Assembly: GCF_042186555.1 (NCBI RefSeq)
Contig: NC_133325.1
Span: 757,685,128-757,749,127, forward strand
Source: Aquarana catesbeiana
Taxonomy: Eukaryota > Chordata > Amphibia > Anura > Ranidae
Direction: 5' to 3'
DNA length: 64,000 nt
Shown: one piece after another, positions 53,849 to 63,649 of the stretch
Position numbering within the stretch: position 1 is the first letter of the stretch
How the letters are laid out: each line of letters begins with the position of its first letter
Notes under the pieces: generated by a model
What the model saw: the letters and a program-made list of their open reading frames with translations, nothing else
What the model was told of the DNA's origin: nothing
Databases searched by the model: none
Translations under genes and position numbers: made by a program

Positions 53849-54924
53849 GTTGTATGGAGTCCAGACGAAGTTGCATGCTGTGAATTTGTTCACGCATTTT
53901 ATCAATTTGGCCATTCCACAGCATTATCTGGCCAATCAGTCTTTGGGCACTGTCTGTGGTGAATGGCTCTGCCGCTTGGCCTTCCACAAACAGAAGCTCA
54001 CCTAAAATGTGTGAAAAAAACAAGGGTTAAAATATGCACGCCTAAATACATTACCTTACGCTGGGGTGTCAGTCACTCACTTGGCGGGGTTGAAAGGTCA
54101 CACACTCCCTCCACCTCTCCTTCCTCCAGCTCGTCGGGTGGGCGTGGTCTTGGGCTGGGGCTTGGGCTATCTTCAGCCTCAGGCTGGTGACTTGGGGGGG
54201 TCCTGGGATCCTTGGACTGTTGTCTGAGTCTTTTCTCCCCTATGATAAGTCAACAAAAGGTATAGTTAAAACACAGTGATATTTTATATTTTTATAAATA
54301 ATCTGAAATGTTGGTTAGGAGTTATGGACAATTGCCTTTTTTTGTCCTCAAAAAATTAGAAGACAGGATGAACATTCCCTCTGAACAACAATTCTAAACA
54401 ATACACATTTTCATACAAGTTTCACAGATGCAGACACCTCAATGATCTCCTATGTGTATTACCCCTCTACAATGTGTTTATGGTCACATAATACACTAGT
54501 GCTCGTGAGTCCAGATGTGGAAGCAGCTGCTGTGTCCTGTCCTTACATTACACTGAATAATTTTTGAAGAAGCATTATATTTTCCCACACATCTACACCA
54601 CATCCACAAATTATTGGAATACGAAAAATTAGCAAGACATAAATGTATATGTCCAAGCCTGTGCCATCGTATTTGGCGGAAAAAAAACGTCATTTTCTTT
54701 AGTATCATATGTCTTTTACAAAGAACGATCTTTACGAACGATGCTATATAAACGAAAAAAATATGGATCAGCATGCAAGTTAAATATCTCAATAGGAAAA
54801 CACAACAAGTACTTACTTTTTTTAAGCAGCTTCTTTATTCGCAAATATTTTTCTGGCTCCCAACTTTTGATGTCAGACCACCGCTTCCTCAATTGTTCTT
54901 TAGACCGTTTTGTGCCAAATTTTG
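53808..54924 (-). CDS. Harbinger Myb/SANT-like accessory protein, three exons, 5' end missing
   Basis: Joined on the minus strand: exon a (about 54,924-54,817), exon b (54,239-54,081), exon c (54,001-53,808). Exon a encodes FGTKRSKEQLRKRWSDIKSW and EPEKYLRIKKLLKK, the end of a Myb/SANT-like trihelix. It ends A/GTAAGT, and exon b starts after ATAG with GG, so the split codon AGG (phase 1) reads KKREKRLRQQS. Exon b is Pro/Ser/Glu-rich and ends A/GTGAGT. Exon c starts after TTTTAG with GT (codon AGT) and encodes SELLFVEGQAAEP and a coiled-coil end (MREQIHSMQLRLDSIQQEM). The matching phases at both introns support the model. In Harbinger elements this protein helps the transposase enter the nucleus and bind ends. 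The N-terminal half is cut off at about 54,924 by another repeat. Poly(A) signal on the minus strand at 53,715-53,710. Confidence 0.78.
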
Positions 54925-55165
54925 CCCTCTGCAAGTGCAATTGCTCCAGAGCTTAGGAAATGAGGTAAGGCTTGACTTTGCAAAGAGTACCCAATCCTGT
55001 GCAAGGAAAATTAAAAAAACAGCATTTTGCTTGCACATGATTGGATGATGGAAGTCAGCAGAGCTTCTGCTCATTTACTAAGCTCTGGAGCAACTGCTCT
55101 TGCAGAGGGCAACTGCACTTTGCAAAGTACACAGTCTTTTTTCCTTTAGTAAATCAACCCCTATG
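54924..55165. repeat. MITE inserted in Myb-like exon a
   Basis: CCTCTGCAAGTGCAATTGCT and CCAGAGCTTAGGAAATGAGG at the left are matched inversely by TTTACTAAGCTCTGGAGCAA and CTGCTCTTGCAGAGGGCAAC at the right, ending CTTTAGTAAATCAACCCC. I associate these ends with a common frog repeat. A related but distinct element follows at about 55,198-55,490 (GTGCACTTGT to TTTGGAAAATAAACCCCCC). Confidence 0.65.
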
Positions 55166-55197
55166 TGTGTTTTTGCCAAAAGGCTAAATCATTTCTA

Positions 55198-55490
55198 AAA
55201 TCAAGTGAAAAGTACTAGTGAAAAGTTCACTTTAAAAATTGCACAGCAAGTGCACTTGTTGGAAGTGCAGTCGCTGTAAATCTGAGGGGAAGAGCTGAAA
55301 TGAGGGGAAGCTCTGCTGATTTTATCATACAATCATGTGCAAGAAAAAGTTTTTTTTTTGGGGGGGGGGGGTTCCTTGCATGTGCCCCTCGGATCCACAG
55401 CGAAGGCACTTCAAAATGCTCTTTCTGTGCAATTCCAATTAGAATTTGCACTTGTAGTGAAAAATGAATTTGCCTTTGGAAAATAAACCC
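55198..55490. repeat. Second related MITE-like repeat
   Basis: AAAATTGCACAGCAAGTGCA at the left and ATTTGCACTTGTAGTG near the right are inverse-like. It contains a T run and a G run (55,348-55,371). Non-coding. Confidence 0.5.
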
Positions 55491-55890
55491 CCCTATGTCT
55501 AATTAACAAGGGACACCAACCTCATTAAGGTTCATTAAAACAACACAAAATATTAAGGTTATTGTGGTAACTTGAAAATACAAAAATAAAATAAACAAAA
55601 AAAAAATGTTTGTATAATTTAGCACACATTGTAAAATAGATAAGTGTTGAAATCAATAAAAAAAAAAAAGATGAGTCCAAAATTTAATTTAATACTTTAT
55701 TTATGGAGATCTGGCTTTTTAAAAATATCATATTAGTCATGGCATGAGGATAAATCATGAAGAAAGTAGTTTCTGAGAACTCTGTGTGAATATAAAGCAG
55801 AAAAACAACTTCATTCCTCTTGCTTTATAAATTAAAAAAAGCGCTGTATTAAAAGATCACAGAAGAGGAATGTGCTAGCTTAAATATGAA
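55491..55890. other. AT-rich Harbinger interior, no exon found
   Basis: The first exons of the Myb-like gene would be expected here on the minus strand, but the sequence is AT-rich and I see no Myb-like coding segment. They may be deleted or too diverged. Confidence 0.4.
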
Positions 55891-56487
55891 GGCTAGTTTT
55901 ACCATACCGAGCGCTTCCGTCTTGTAATTGCTTCAGAGCATGCGTCAGTTTGAGTTCGTCGGACTAGCACACAGACGACCGGTTTGTCCGCTAGAAAGAA
56001 GAGTCCGTCGGGTAGATTTAAAACATGTTTCAAGTCCGTCCAACTTTTGAGCAAAGTCCGCAGGAGCCCACACGAATTGTCCGACGAAATCCAGTACGCC
56101 GGACCAAGTCTGCCGTAAAGTCCGCTTGTGTGTATGCGGCATTAAAGGTCTATAGTTATTTGGTAAAGACTTTGATCCCTTTTTAAACATGGGCACCACA
56201 TTGGCCCTACTCCAATCCAGTGCTACCATTTCATTCATTAACGAGTCCCTAAATATTAGGAACAATGGCCTTGAAATGACAGAGCTTGATTCTTTTAGGA
56301 TCCATGGGTGGATGCCATCTGGTCAGGTGCTTTATCGACCTTTATTCTGTCTAAATATTTGTGGACCATATCACTTTTGAGCCATTGTGGATCATTTGGG
56401 GCTGTGTCAATACCATCCCCATTATGAACATGAGCTCTCCCATGCTCCTTTGTATACACAGAGATGAAGAAAGTATTTAATAAGGAT

Positions 56488-56572
56488 GAGCTTCGAGTTC
56501 GAGTCGAACTCATGTTTGACTCGAACATTGGCCGTTTGCCCGTTCGCCGAACAGCGAACAATTTACAAATGT
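56488..56572. repeat. Short TTCGAGTTCGAGTC repeat in CR1
   Basis: GAGTTCGAGTCGAACTC is palindromic, followed by CGTTCGCCGAACAGCGAAC. It interrupts the CR1 coding frame. Borders approximate. Confidence 0.5.
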
Positions 56573-56750
56573 ATTGCCCATGGGAATATACTTTGCAGTG
56601 AGTTTGCTTACAGTCTTTTTGAAGAATTCCCATTTCTGTTCTGTGTTCATCAATGCCAATATTTCCTCCCAGTCTAAGTCTTGGAGAGCAGCCCTCATCC
56701 TTGGAAAATTTGCTCACCTAAAGTTAAGTGTTTTTATTTTTTCTTCTCTC

Positions 56751-57757
56751 TTAACCACTTCCCGCCCGGCCCATAGCAGATGACGGCCGGTGGTTCCGTT
56801 ATCCTGACTGGGCGTCATATGACGTCCAGCAGGATAACATGCCGCAGCGCGCCTGCGAAGGCGCGCATCGCGGCTATCGGTGGAGCGGTGTGTCAGTCTC
56901 CGGCGGAGGCTCTTTACCACATGATCAGCCGTGTCCAGTCACGGCTGATCACGATGTCAATAGGAAGAGCCGTTGATCAGCTTTTCCTCACTCCCGTCTG
57001 TCAGATGCGAGTAGAGGAGAGCCGATCGGCGGCTCTCCTGACAGGGGGGTCTGCGCTGATTGTTTATCCGCGCAGCCCCCCCTCAGATCACAACACTGGA
57101 CCACCAGGGATCGCCACTAGGGCCACCAGAGAAGGGGCAACATGTGGATGGCCATCCACATGTGCCCAATCTGCGCCAATCAGTGCCCACAAATGGGCAC
57201 TGATTGGCACCATTTTGTTTCAGTTCTGCCCAGCAATGCCACCAATCAATCTTATCAGTGCCACCAATCAGTGTCATCAGTGCCACCTGTCAGTGCCCAT
57301 TGGTGCCACCTGTCAGTGCCCATCTGTGCCCATCAGTGCCCATCTGTGCCCACCCATAAGTACCCATCAGTGGCACCTCATCGATGCCACCTCATTGGCG
57401 CCACTTCATCTGTGCCCATCAGTGCCGCCGTATCAGTGCCCGTCAGTGCAGCCATATCAGTGCCCGTCATTGAAGAAGAAAACGTACTTATTTACAAAAA
57501 ATTTTAACAGAAGCAAAAAACGTGTTTTTTTTCAAAATTTTCAGTCTTTTTTTATTTGTTGCGCAAAAAATAAAAACCGCAGAGGTGATCAAATACCACC
57601 AAAATAAAGCTTTATTTGTGGGAACAAAATGATAAAAAATTTGTTTGGGTACAGTGTTGCATGACCGCGCAATTGTCATTCAAATTGCAACAGCACTGAA
57701 AGCCGAAAATTGGCCTGGGCGGGAAGGTGTCTAAGTGCCCGGTATTGAAGTGGTTAA
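56751..57757. mobile_element. TTAA-flanked piggyBac-type MITE with internal tandem repeat
   Basis: It starts TTAACCACTTCCCGCCCGGC and ends GAAGTGGTTAA with TTAA on both sides. A hairpin at 56,798-56,838 centres on CGTCATATGACG. 57,170-57,470 is a degenerate tandem array of CAGTGCCCAT and CAGTGCCACC units. The right third (AAAAACCGCAGAGGTGATCA, TTTATTTGTGGGA) resembles other members of the family. Confidence 0.8.
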
Positions 57758-57942
57758 ATACTACTGGGATATATGTAATCATTTACCTAGGCCTGGAAAC
57801 CAGATGGTAACTGAAGAAATGTAAAAAAAAAAAAAAAGTTTAGTAAATATGATATAATGTACATTCCTATCTATTTAGTAATGTTAGCGGCATAAGGATT
57901 AAAATAGTCAATGTTGATTGAGAGAGTGAATTTCCTCTTTAA
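57758..57942. repeat. Element X, right half
   Basis: CCTAGGCCTGGAAACCAG, AACTGAAGAAATG and the end AGAGAGTGAATTTCCTCTTTAA match the right half of the complete copy at 18,278-18,686. With the left half at 47,540-47,712 it brackets the whole CR1/Harbinger/L1 block. Confidence 0.7.
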
Positions 57943-58312
57943 ATGAAATTGAAAACTGTGATCAAAAGAGGGAATTAATTGTCCTTGAGGATCAGGAAGG
58001 AATTTTTTCCTTTGGGGCACATTGGAATATGCAGCATGAAGATTTTTTTACCTTTATCTGAATTTATTGCAGGTTTAAGGCTCTGAGGATGCAAGGTGTT
58101 TTTTTTTAATTCTATGGATGTTTTTTTTTAACCTATAAACAACATTACCTATAAGAGTGATATCATTTTTAATGAAGGACTCAATATAACTAACACACAG
58201 GGTAATCAAAGCAACCATTGTAAAATATAGTATTCAAATAAAAAAAATGGTAATGCAAAAACAAAAAGGCTGCAGGTAAAACAAAATTAGATTATCATCA
58301 CAATAAAGAACA
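57943..58312. other. Unassigned stretch
   Basis: No gene recognised. Short A/T runs only. Confidence 0.4.
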
Positions 58313-58917
58313 TTAAAGTGGACTTCCGCCCATAAAAAGAACTTTACATTACTGTGCAGCAAATAACCTAACCAACAACATTTGGACAAAATTATTTATT
58401 TTTTTTCCTTACTATTTCATGCCTGTTGCTATATGGTCCCTTCTAATCTTCCCCTTCCTCACCGTAGCGCCTGACGTAATTTGCCTCGGCTCCTCTGCTC
58501 GCTACTGCTCCTGGGAGATGTGTGTCATCATTTCCCAGGAGTCAGTGGGCAGCGCCGAGGGCTAGAATCGCAGTATTTGGCCATTACAATGAAGCGGGTA
58601 CTTCCGACGCCCGTTGTGATGGCAACCTGTGTAGTTTCCTACGCCGCTACGTGCTTTTACTGCGCATGTGTGGGAACGGGCGGTACATGCTGGGAATAGA
58701 GCAGCGCCGTATCCCGGAAGATTATGATTGTGGGCTTCGTCTGCCCACAAGTAAGATGGAAATGCCCAAGAAGGCTGAATCTAAGGTAATTTTTTTTATA
58801 AAATAATAAGAAATGCAGCGATAATGACAAGAGTAACAATTGTTTAATATACATTCTGCAATAGTAAGAGTTTGTTTTTTTTTTTAAATCTAATATGTGG
58901 GTGGAACTCCGCTTTAA
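58313..58917. repeat. TTAAAG-type MITE
   Basis: TTAAAGTGGACTTCCGCCC and (reverse) TTAAAGCGGAGTTCCACCC are terminal inverted repeats beginning TTAA. The centre is CpG-rich (58,460-58,740) with CTCCTGGGAGATG and its inverse-like CATTTCCCAGGAG. No convincing open frame. Confidence 0.8.
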
Positions 58918-59356
58918 CTTGTTTTATTGTAAGAAGCCATCTAATTATATATTCATTACTGATCTGTAATGTCAATAATTGTGTATCAAATATACGCCTT
59001 GGTGTAAAGGATTGATTTGAAATTAAATTACTGTATTTACATTGTTTCAATGTGGTTCTTCTTTATAAAAATGTGTCAACTACTTACAGTATATAACAAG
59101 ATTATAAATCAGGTAGCACATTAAGTATTATAATTGTATGTACAGAACCCATTTGAAGATCAGGCCTTTTTTGGCACTTTTTGTTTACAAGTTTAAATCA
59201 GTATTTTTTGCTAGAAAAATACTTATAACCCCCAAACATATATTTTTTTAGCAGAGACCCTAGGGAATAAAATGTTGATCGTTGCAATTTTTTTCTCACA
59301 CAGTATCTGCACAGCGGTTTTTCAAGCACAATTTTTTTGGGGAAAAAAAATACACT
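58918..59356. other. Unassigned, ending in a TTAA-element fragment
   Basis: The last 190 bp (TATAACCCCCAAACATATAT, GCACAGCGGTTTTTCAAG) is the inverse of sequence found inside TTAA elements (for example 9.6-9.75 and 22.05-22.24 kb), so it is probably a fragment abutting the element at 59,357. Confidence 0.4.
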
Positions 59357-60405
59357 TTAACCACTTCCAGCCCAAGAACGTCATATGACGTCCTGGACTT
59401 TGATTGGGGATATCTGAATGTTGCCTGCAGGCTGCAGCTACAGGCATCATTCAGATATCATCTTTTTTACCAGCGAATCTTTGCACCATAAGAACAATCA
59501 TAGTGGCAGTTCAGCTTCCCGGTGCTTCTCTGGGCTCGCCCATACGATCGGCGAGCCAGAGAACGAATCGGTCGCCGCTGGAAGTTGATCATAGCGATTT
59601 CTGGTGACCAGATGGTCCCCAGTTATCTCTATGACTCATGGTAAATAAAGTCGGGGACTCGGCTGGAAAGGCTGACACAGTTCTCGGTCTTTTCAGCCTG
59701 GAGGAGAGATGTGGGGTCTTATAGACCCCACATCTCTCCATAAAGAGGACCTGTCACGCACTATTCCTATTACAAGGAATGTTTACATTCCTTGTAATAG
59801 GAATAAAAGTGATCAAAACATTTTTTTAAAGAGAAATTGTAAAATAAAAAAAATAAAGGTAAAATAAACAATTAAACAAAATAAAAAATTTAAAGTGCCC
59901 CCGTCCCCACGTGTTCGCGCACAGAAGCGAACGCATATGTAAGTCATGCCCACATATGTAAACGGCATTCAAATCACACATGTGAGATATCACCGCGTGT
60001 GTTAGAGCAAGAGCAACAATTCTAGCCCAAGACCTCCTCTGTAACTCTAAACTGCTAACCTTTTAAAAAATTTAAAGCGTTGCCTATGGAGATTTTAAAG
60101 TACTGAAGTTTTGCGCCATTCCACGAGCGTGCGCAATTTTAAAGCGTGACATGCTAGGTAACCCTTTACTCAGTGTAACATCATCTTTCACATTATACAA
60201 AACAATTGGACTAACTTTATTGTTTTGTTTTTTTTTAATTAATTTTTTTTTTTTAAAAACATGTTTGAAAAATTCCTCTGCTAATACCGTGAGACCATTT
60301 TATTCTCTAATGTTTGGGGGTTCTGAGTAATTTTCTAGCAAAAAAATGATGATTTTTACATTTAGGAGAGGAGTGCCAGAATAGGCCCGGTATGGAAGTG
60401 GTTAA
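59357..60405 (+). mobile_element. TTAA-flanked piggyBac-type MITE
   Basis: It starts TTAACCACTTCCAGCCCAAG and ends GGTATGGAAGTGGTTAA. It contains CGTCATATGACGTC near the left end and GGAATGTTTACATTCC (a palindrome near 59,777-59,792). Its right half is shared, inverted, with the next element. Confidence 0.8.
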
Positions 60406-61034
60406 TGAATTAAAAAAAGAAAAAAAAAACAATATCTACCCCAATTTTTTTGTATAATGTGAAAGATGATGTTACGCCGAGTATATAGATACCTAACATG
60501 TCACGCTTTAAAATTGCTCACCCCTCATGGAATGGCGACAAACTACGGTACTTAAAAATTTACATACGTGATGCTTTAAAAACGTTTACAGGTTACCGCC
60601 CCCTTGCACTAAAAACCCCAAATCTCTCCTTTAAAAGCAAAAGATTAAAAAAAAAGTTGATCTTTTGCTTTTGCTTAAAAAAAAAAAAAAAAAAATTGTT
60701 TACGTCTGCCCTAGACCAGAAGGGACATCATAACGTTGCTATGATCCTCCAAGGCCATAGAGGTGATCAGAGATGATCTGGTCTCTGTTTGCCTTTGTGA
60801 CCAGCCGGCTGCACCTTCGAAATATTCGAGAAACACCAGTGGGATGGGGCAGGGGGCGCTTCTAAAAATGATCCAGCGGCTAATGAGCCGCTCGGACCAC
60901 TTTTATGAGAAAGCCAGCCACCAGCTTAAAAAAAAAATTCTGAGTTTATAGCTGATAGCTTCAGCTATAACCTCGGTAAACCACTTGCAAACTGTAATGT
61001 GTATATATACGTATTGCGGTCGGCAAGTGGTTAA
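60402..61034 (-). mobile_element. TTAA-flanked MITE in opposite orientation
   Basis: It shares the TTAA at 60,402-60,405 with its neighbour and ends GGTCGGCAAGTGGTTAA. AATGTGAAAGATGATGTTAC and AACATGTCACGCTTTAAAAT are the inverse of sequences at about 60,120-60,200, so the two are inverted relative copies placed tail to tail. Confidence 0.75.
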
Positions 61035-61119
61035 AGGTACAACAACACACAAAGCAATATGAACATTTACTAACACACAGCTAACCAACACTAAAAACAT
61101 TAATTAGTGTACCACTCTC

Positions 61120-61872
61120 TAGCTCTTTGGCAAACAAACTGCCTCCTGCTACAGCCAAATGATCATTGCATTGAAACCCCATTCTGCTTTGAATTTTTTG
61201 CCTGGCAGAGATCTTGCTGATGCAGTAAAACTACCTTGTGTCTTGTTGCTATGCTCAGTCTTGCCATGGTGTATGATCTGTGACATTAACCTGTCTTCCA
61301 CAACCTCACCTTAGTAGCAGAGTTCAAATCATTTGGTTGAGGGGGGATTATGGTGTGGGGTTGTTTTTCAGGGGTTTGGTTTGGCTTGGCCCCTTAGTTC
61401 CAGTGAATGGAACTCTTAAGGCATCAGCATACCAAGACATTTTGAACAATATAATGCTCCCAAATTTGTGGGAACAGTTTGGGGATGGCCCCTTCCTGTT
61501 CCAACATGACTGTGCACCAGTGCACGAAGCAAGGTCCATAAAGACATGGATGAGTGAGTTTGGGGTGGAGGAACTTGACTGGCCTCAACCCGATAGAACA
61601 CCTTTGGGATGAATTAAAGTGGAGACTGTGAGCCAGGCCTTCTCATCCAACATCAGTGTCTAACCTCACAAATGCACTTCTGGGAGAATGGTCAAACATT
61701 CCCATTGACACAATTCTAAACCTTGCGGACAGCCTCCCCAGAAGAGTTGAAGCTGTTATGGCTGCAAACGATGGGCCAACGCAATATTGAACCTTATGGA
61801 CCAAGCCTGGGGTGCCATTAAAGTTCATGGGCGTGTAAAGGCAGGCATCCCAATACTTTTAACAATATAGTG
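61120..61872 (+). mobile_element. Tc1-like element D, 5'-truncated
   Basis: The right terminus CCCAATACTTTTAACAATAT, AGTG precedes TA at 61,873-61,874. No matching left terminus is present, so only the right part remains. Left border approximate. Confidence 0.7.
61280..61790 (+). pseudogene. Tc1-like transposase D, C-terminal part
   Basis: The frame includes FLFQHDCAPVHEARS, with the second catalytic Asp (QHD), and FGVEELDWPQPDRTP, where the usual SPDLNPIEHLW block is shortened. After a shift, NRTPLG/IEHLWDELKW-like sequence is seen and the last part (LPRRVEAVMAANDGP) reads near 61,735-61,780. It is truncated, lacks the DNA-binding domain and is frameshifted. Family Tc1/mariner DD34E, by motif. 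Confidence 0.7.
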
Positions 61873-61910
61873 TAGAAGCCTATTGGCTATCATGCACAGA
61901 TTGTCTAAAA

Positions 61911-62621
61911 TAGAATTGCGCTAATGAATCACATAAAACAAACAATGTTATAAACATAAGTCCGTAAATCAATCCACCAGTGGTTAAGTAATGAATCTTG
62001 AATGTTGCTAATAGATTCCACTATCCACCACCTCATACAACATTGCAGCCACCAACAGTAGAATTAGTTGCTTACCAGCTCCAGATGATCCCTCATTACA
62101 AGGTATCATTCAATGCCTTTGGCTTAAACCCAGACCGGGCCTTTCTCCTGGTTGTACGGTTCCCCTGTGCTCACGACTTCACTTATTGGATTGGATAAAC
62201 GGTACACCCAATAGATAAAAGGCTCCACATAGTATAAATCTTAAACCATTTATTGAAGTAAAAAATACTGCACATACATCAAGGTAAAACTGTAAATGCC
62301 TAAAGTTTGGTGTGCTGCACAACCAAACAAACCCGTCCTTCCGGGAGATGAGGGTAATGATGACGTCAGTGCGTCGCTCCGCCCTACAGAGAAAGGCCCG
62401 GGCTGGGTTTAAGCCAAAGATGTTGAATGATCCCTTGTAATGAGGGATCATCTGGAGCTGGTAAGCGGCTAATTCTACTATTGGTGGCTGCACTGTTGCA
62501 TGAGGTGGTGGATGGTGGAATCTATTAGCAACATTCAAGATTCACTACTTAACCACTGGTGGATTGATTTATGGACGTTTATAACATTGTTTGTTTTATG
62601 TGATTCATTAGCACGATTCTA
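61911..62621. repeat. Foldback with arms of about 235 bp
   Basis: The left arm (61,911 to about 62,149) and right arm (about 62,385-62,621) are inverted copies with modest divergence. Markers are TAATGAATCACATAAAACAA, GGCTTAAACCCAG and AATGTTGCTAATAGATTCCA. The spacer is about 235 bp and contains CCTTCCGGGAGATGAGG. The arms give similar short open frames on opposite strands, which is a consequence of the symmetry. Confidence 0.85.
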
Positions 62622-63154
62622 TTTTTATACAATATTGTTGAACTGTAATTACATACCACAGGAGAACAGTTGCTTGATTTTTTATTTATTTAAATTTCCC
62701 TAAATAGTGCAGTTTTTTCTCTTTCTTACCATGCACAAATGCATCAGATTTAGCTTTTTCAGTAAATCTCCTCCATGGTGCTATTGGCTGATGCCTACTG
62801 ATGCTGCTAAAAGTGGTCTGGTCATGTAGCTTTCATTGACATCTAGTTGTGAAAGGGTTAAGGGCGAGCCTTTACAGCTATCTATAGAAGTGCTTCATTA
62901 CCGAATATTGATACAAGTAGTGAAGAAGTCTTTTTTTAAATGCCTATTTCAAAATCTATTTCAAAAGGTACCAGCTTTATTTTTATCAGACTGTTCACAA
63001 GCCGAAGTTGTAAAACAGGTTTAGTATTAGTCATAGAGTGTGTTCCTATGGTCCCCACCCTTCTACAGCACAACATCCTTCTACAAGGATGTTGGGGCCA
63101 CTAAACTAAAAAGACACTTCAAAATGCAGCAAGTGTGTAATGAGTGGTACATTT
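62622..63154. other. Unassigned stretch
   Basis: No gene recognised. A short hairpin, ACATCCTTCTACAAGGATGT, lies near 63,072-63,091. Confidence 0.4.
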
Positions 63155-63290
63155 TTATTATTATTATACGGGATTTATATAGCGGGTTTGCACAGCGCTT
63201 AATAAAATGAAGGCAGACGTTACAGTTACAATACAATTTGGTACAAGTGGAATCAGAGGGCCCTGCTCATTAGAGCTTATAATTTTACAG
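63155..63290 (+). repeat. (ATT)n-headed interspersed repeat
   Basis: TTATTATTATACGGGATTTA, TATAGCGGGTTTGCACAGCG and GAGGGCCCTGCTCATTAG correspond in order to 20,735-20,865. Confidence 0.6.
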
Positions 63291-63350
63291 AAATGTTTTA
63301 ATGTGTCTCAACATGCAACTACTGTGTGTTCACTCATTATTATTATGTTC

Positions 63351-63598
63351 AGGCTGGGTTCACACTAGAACACTCAGCGGCTCACAGCAGGAGTCCGGTG
63401 CATCTCTATTCACTGTTTCAGGTCCGATTTCAGACCTGAAACGGACCAAAAAACGCACAGGACTCCTGTGCAATTCGCACCGGAGCCGCTGTGGAGATGT
63501 GTGAACCGGCTCCATAGAGAGACGGTCACAATCTCCTGCTATGCGAATTGGATGCAGTGAAACCCGCATCCAATTCGCAATAGTGTGAACCCAGCCTA
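63351..63598. repeat. MITE with GGCTGGGTTCACACTA ends
   Basis: CAGGCTGGGTTCACACTAG and the inverse ATAGTGTGAACCCAGCCT bound 248 bp. Internal hairpin: TTTCAGGTCCGATTTC against AGACCTGAAACGG near 63,416-63,446. Ends are related to those at 118-590. Confidence 0.75.
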
Positions 63599-63649
63599 AG
63601 TGGGGTTTTCTATTGATTAATGGTTCAAATTCTTCACAATTTACGAGTA

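Larger units (their letters stand above)
50236..56141 (+). mobile_element. PIF/Harbinger element, 5.9 kb, two convergent spliced genes
   Basis: TGGCGCGTACACACGAGCGG at the left and (reverse) TGCCGCATACACACAAGCGG at the right extend as inverted repeats through ACTTTACGGCAGACT, over about 40 bp. Flanks are TAA (left) and TTA (right), consistent with the TWA target of Harbinger. It contains a two-exon transposase (+) and a Myb/SANT-like gene (-), the standard two-gene content of the superfamily. It sits inside the CR1 reverse transcriptase, between the codons for NNYRP and ISLTS. Confidence 0.93.
48381..56717 (-). pseudogene. CR1-type reverse transcriptase, in pieces
   Basis: Minus-strand pieces in order from the N-terminal side: LDWEEILALMNTEQKWEFF (56,640 region), FFISVYTKEHG, YLDRIKVDKAP, then ANVVPMFKKGSKSLPNNYRP up to the Harbinger border at 56,141. 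Past the Harbinger element come ISLTSIVGKILESLIKDHIY, NRQHGFMKDRSC and GVAVDVIY. GVPQGSVLGPLL lies near 49,890-49,918. After the L1 fragment the catalytic block reads FAVDHKL near 48,700, where FADD is expected, then MRFNVDKCKVMHLG and the C-terminal EKDLWVLVDHKLN. Jockey-superfamily assignment rests on GVPQGSVLGP. The mutated catalytic Asp, stops and insertions make it dead. Confidence 0.85.
47713..56750 (-). mobile_element. CR1-type LINE in reverse orientation, split by other elements
   Basis: The 3' end is at about 47,713 (reads on minus strand GACTTGTGTC to CTAACTATGTA). Reverse transcriptase fragments run up to about 56,717. It is interrupted by an L1 fragment (48,751-49,841), by the Harbinger element (50,236-56,141) and by a short TTCGAGTTCGAGTC repeat (56,488-56,572). 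The 5' end is truncated near 56,750 at the border of a TTAA MITE. Confidence 0.85.

Noticed and set aside
61998..62538. Two similar short proteins on opposite strands
   Set aside because: They come from the two arms of the 61.9-62.6-kb foldback and reflect its symmetry.
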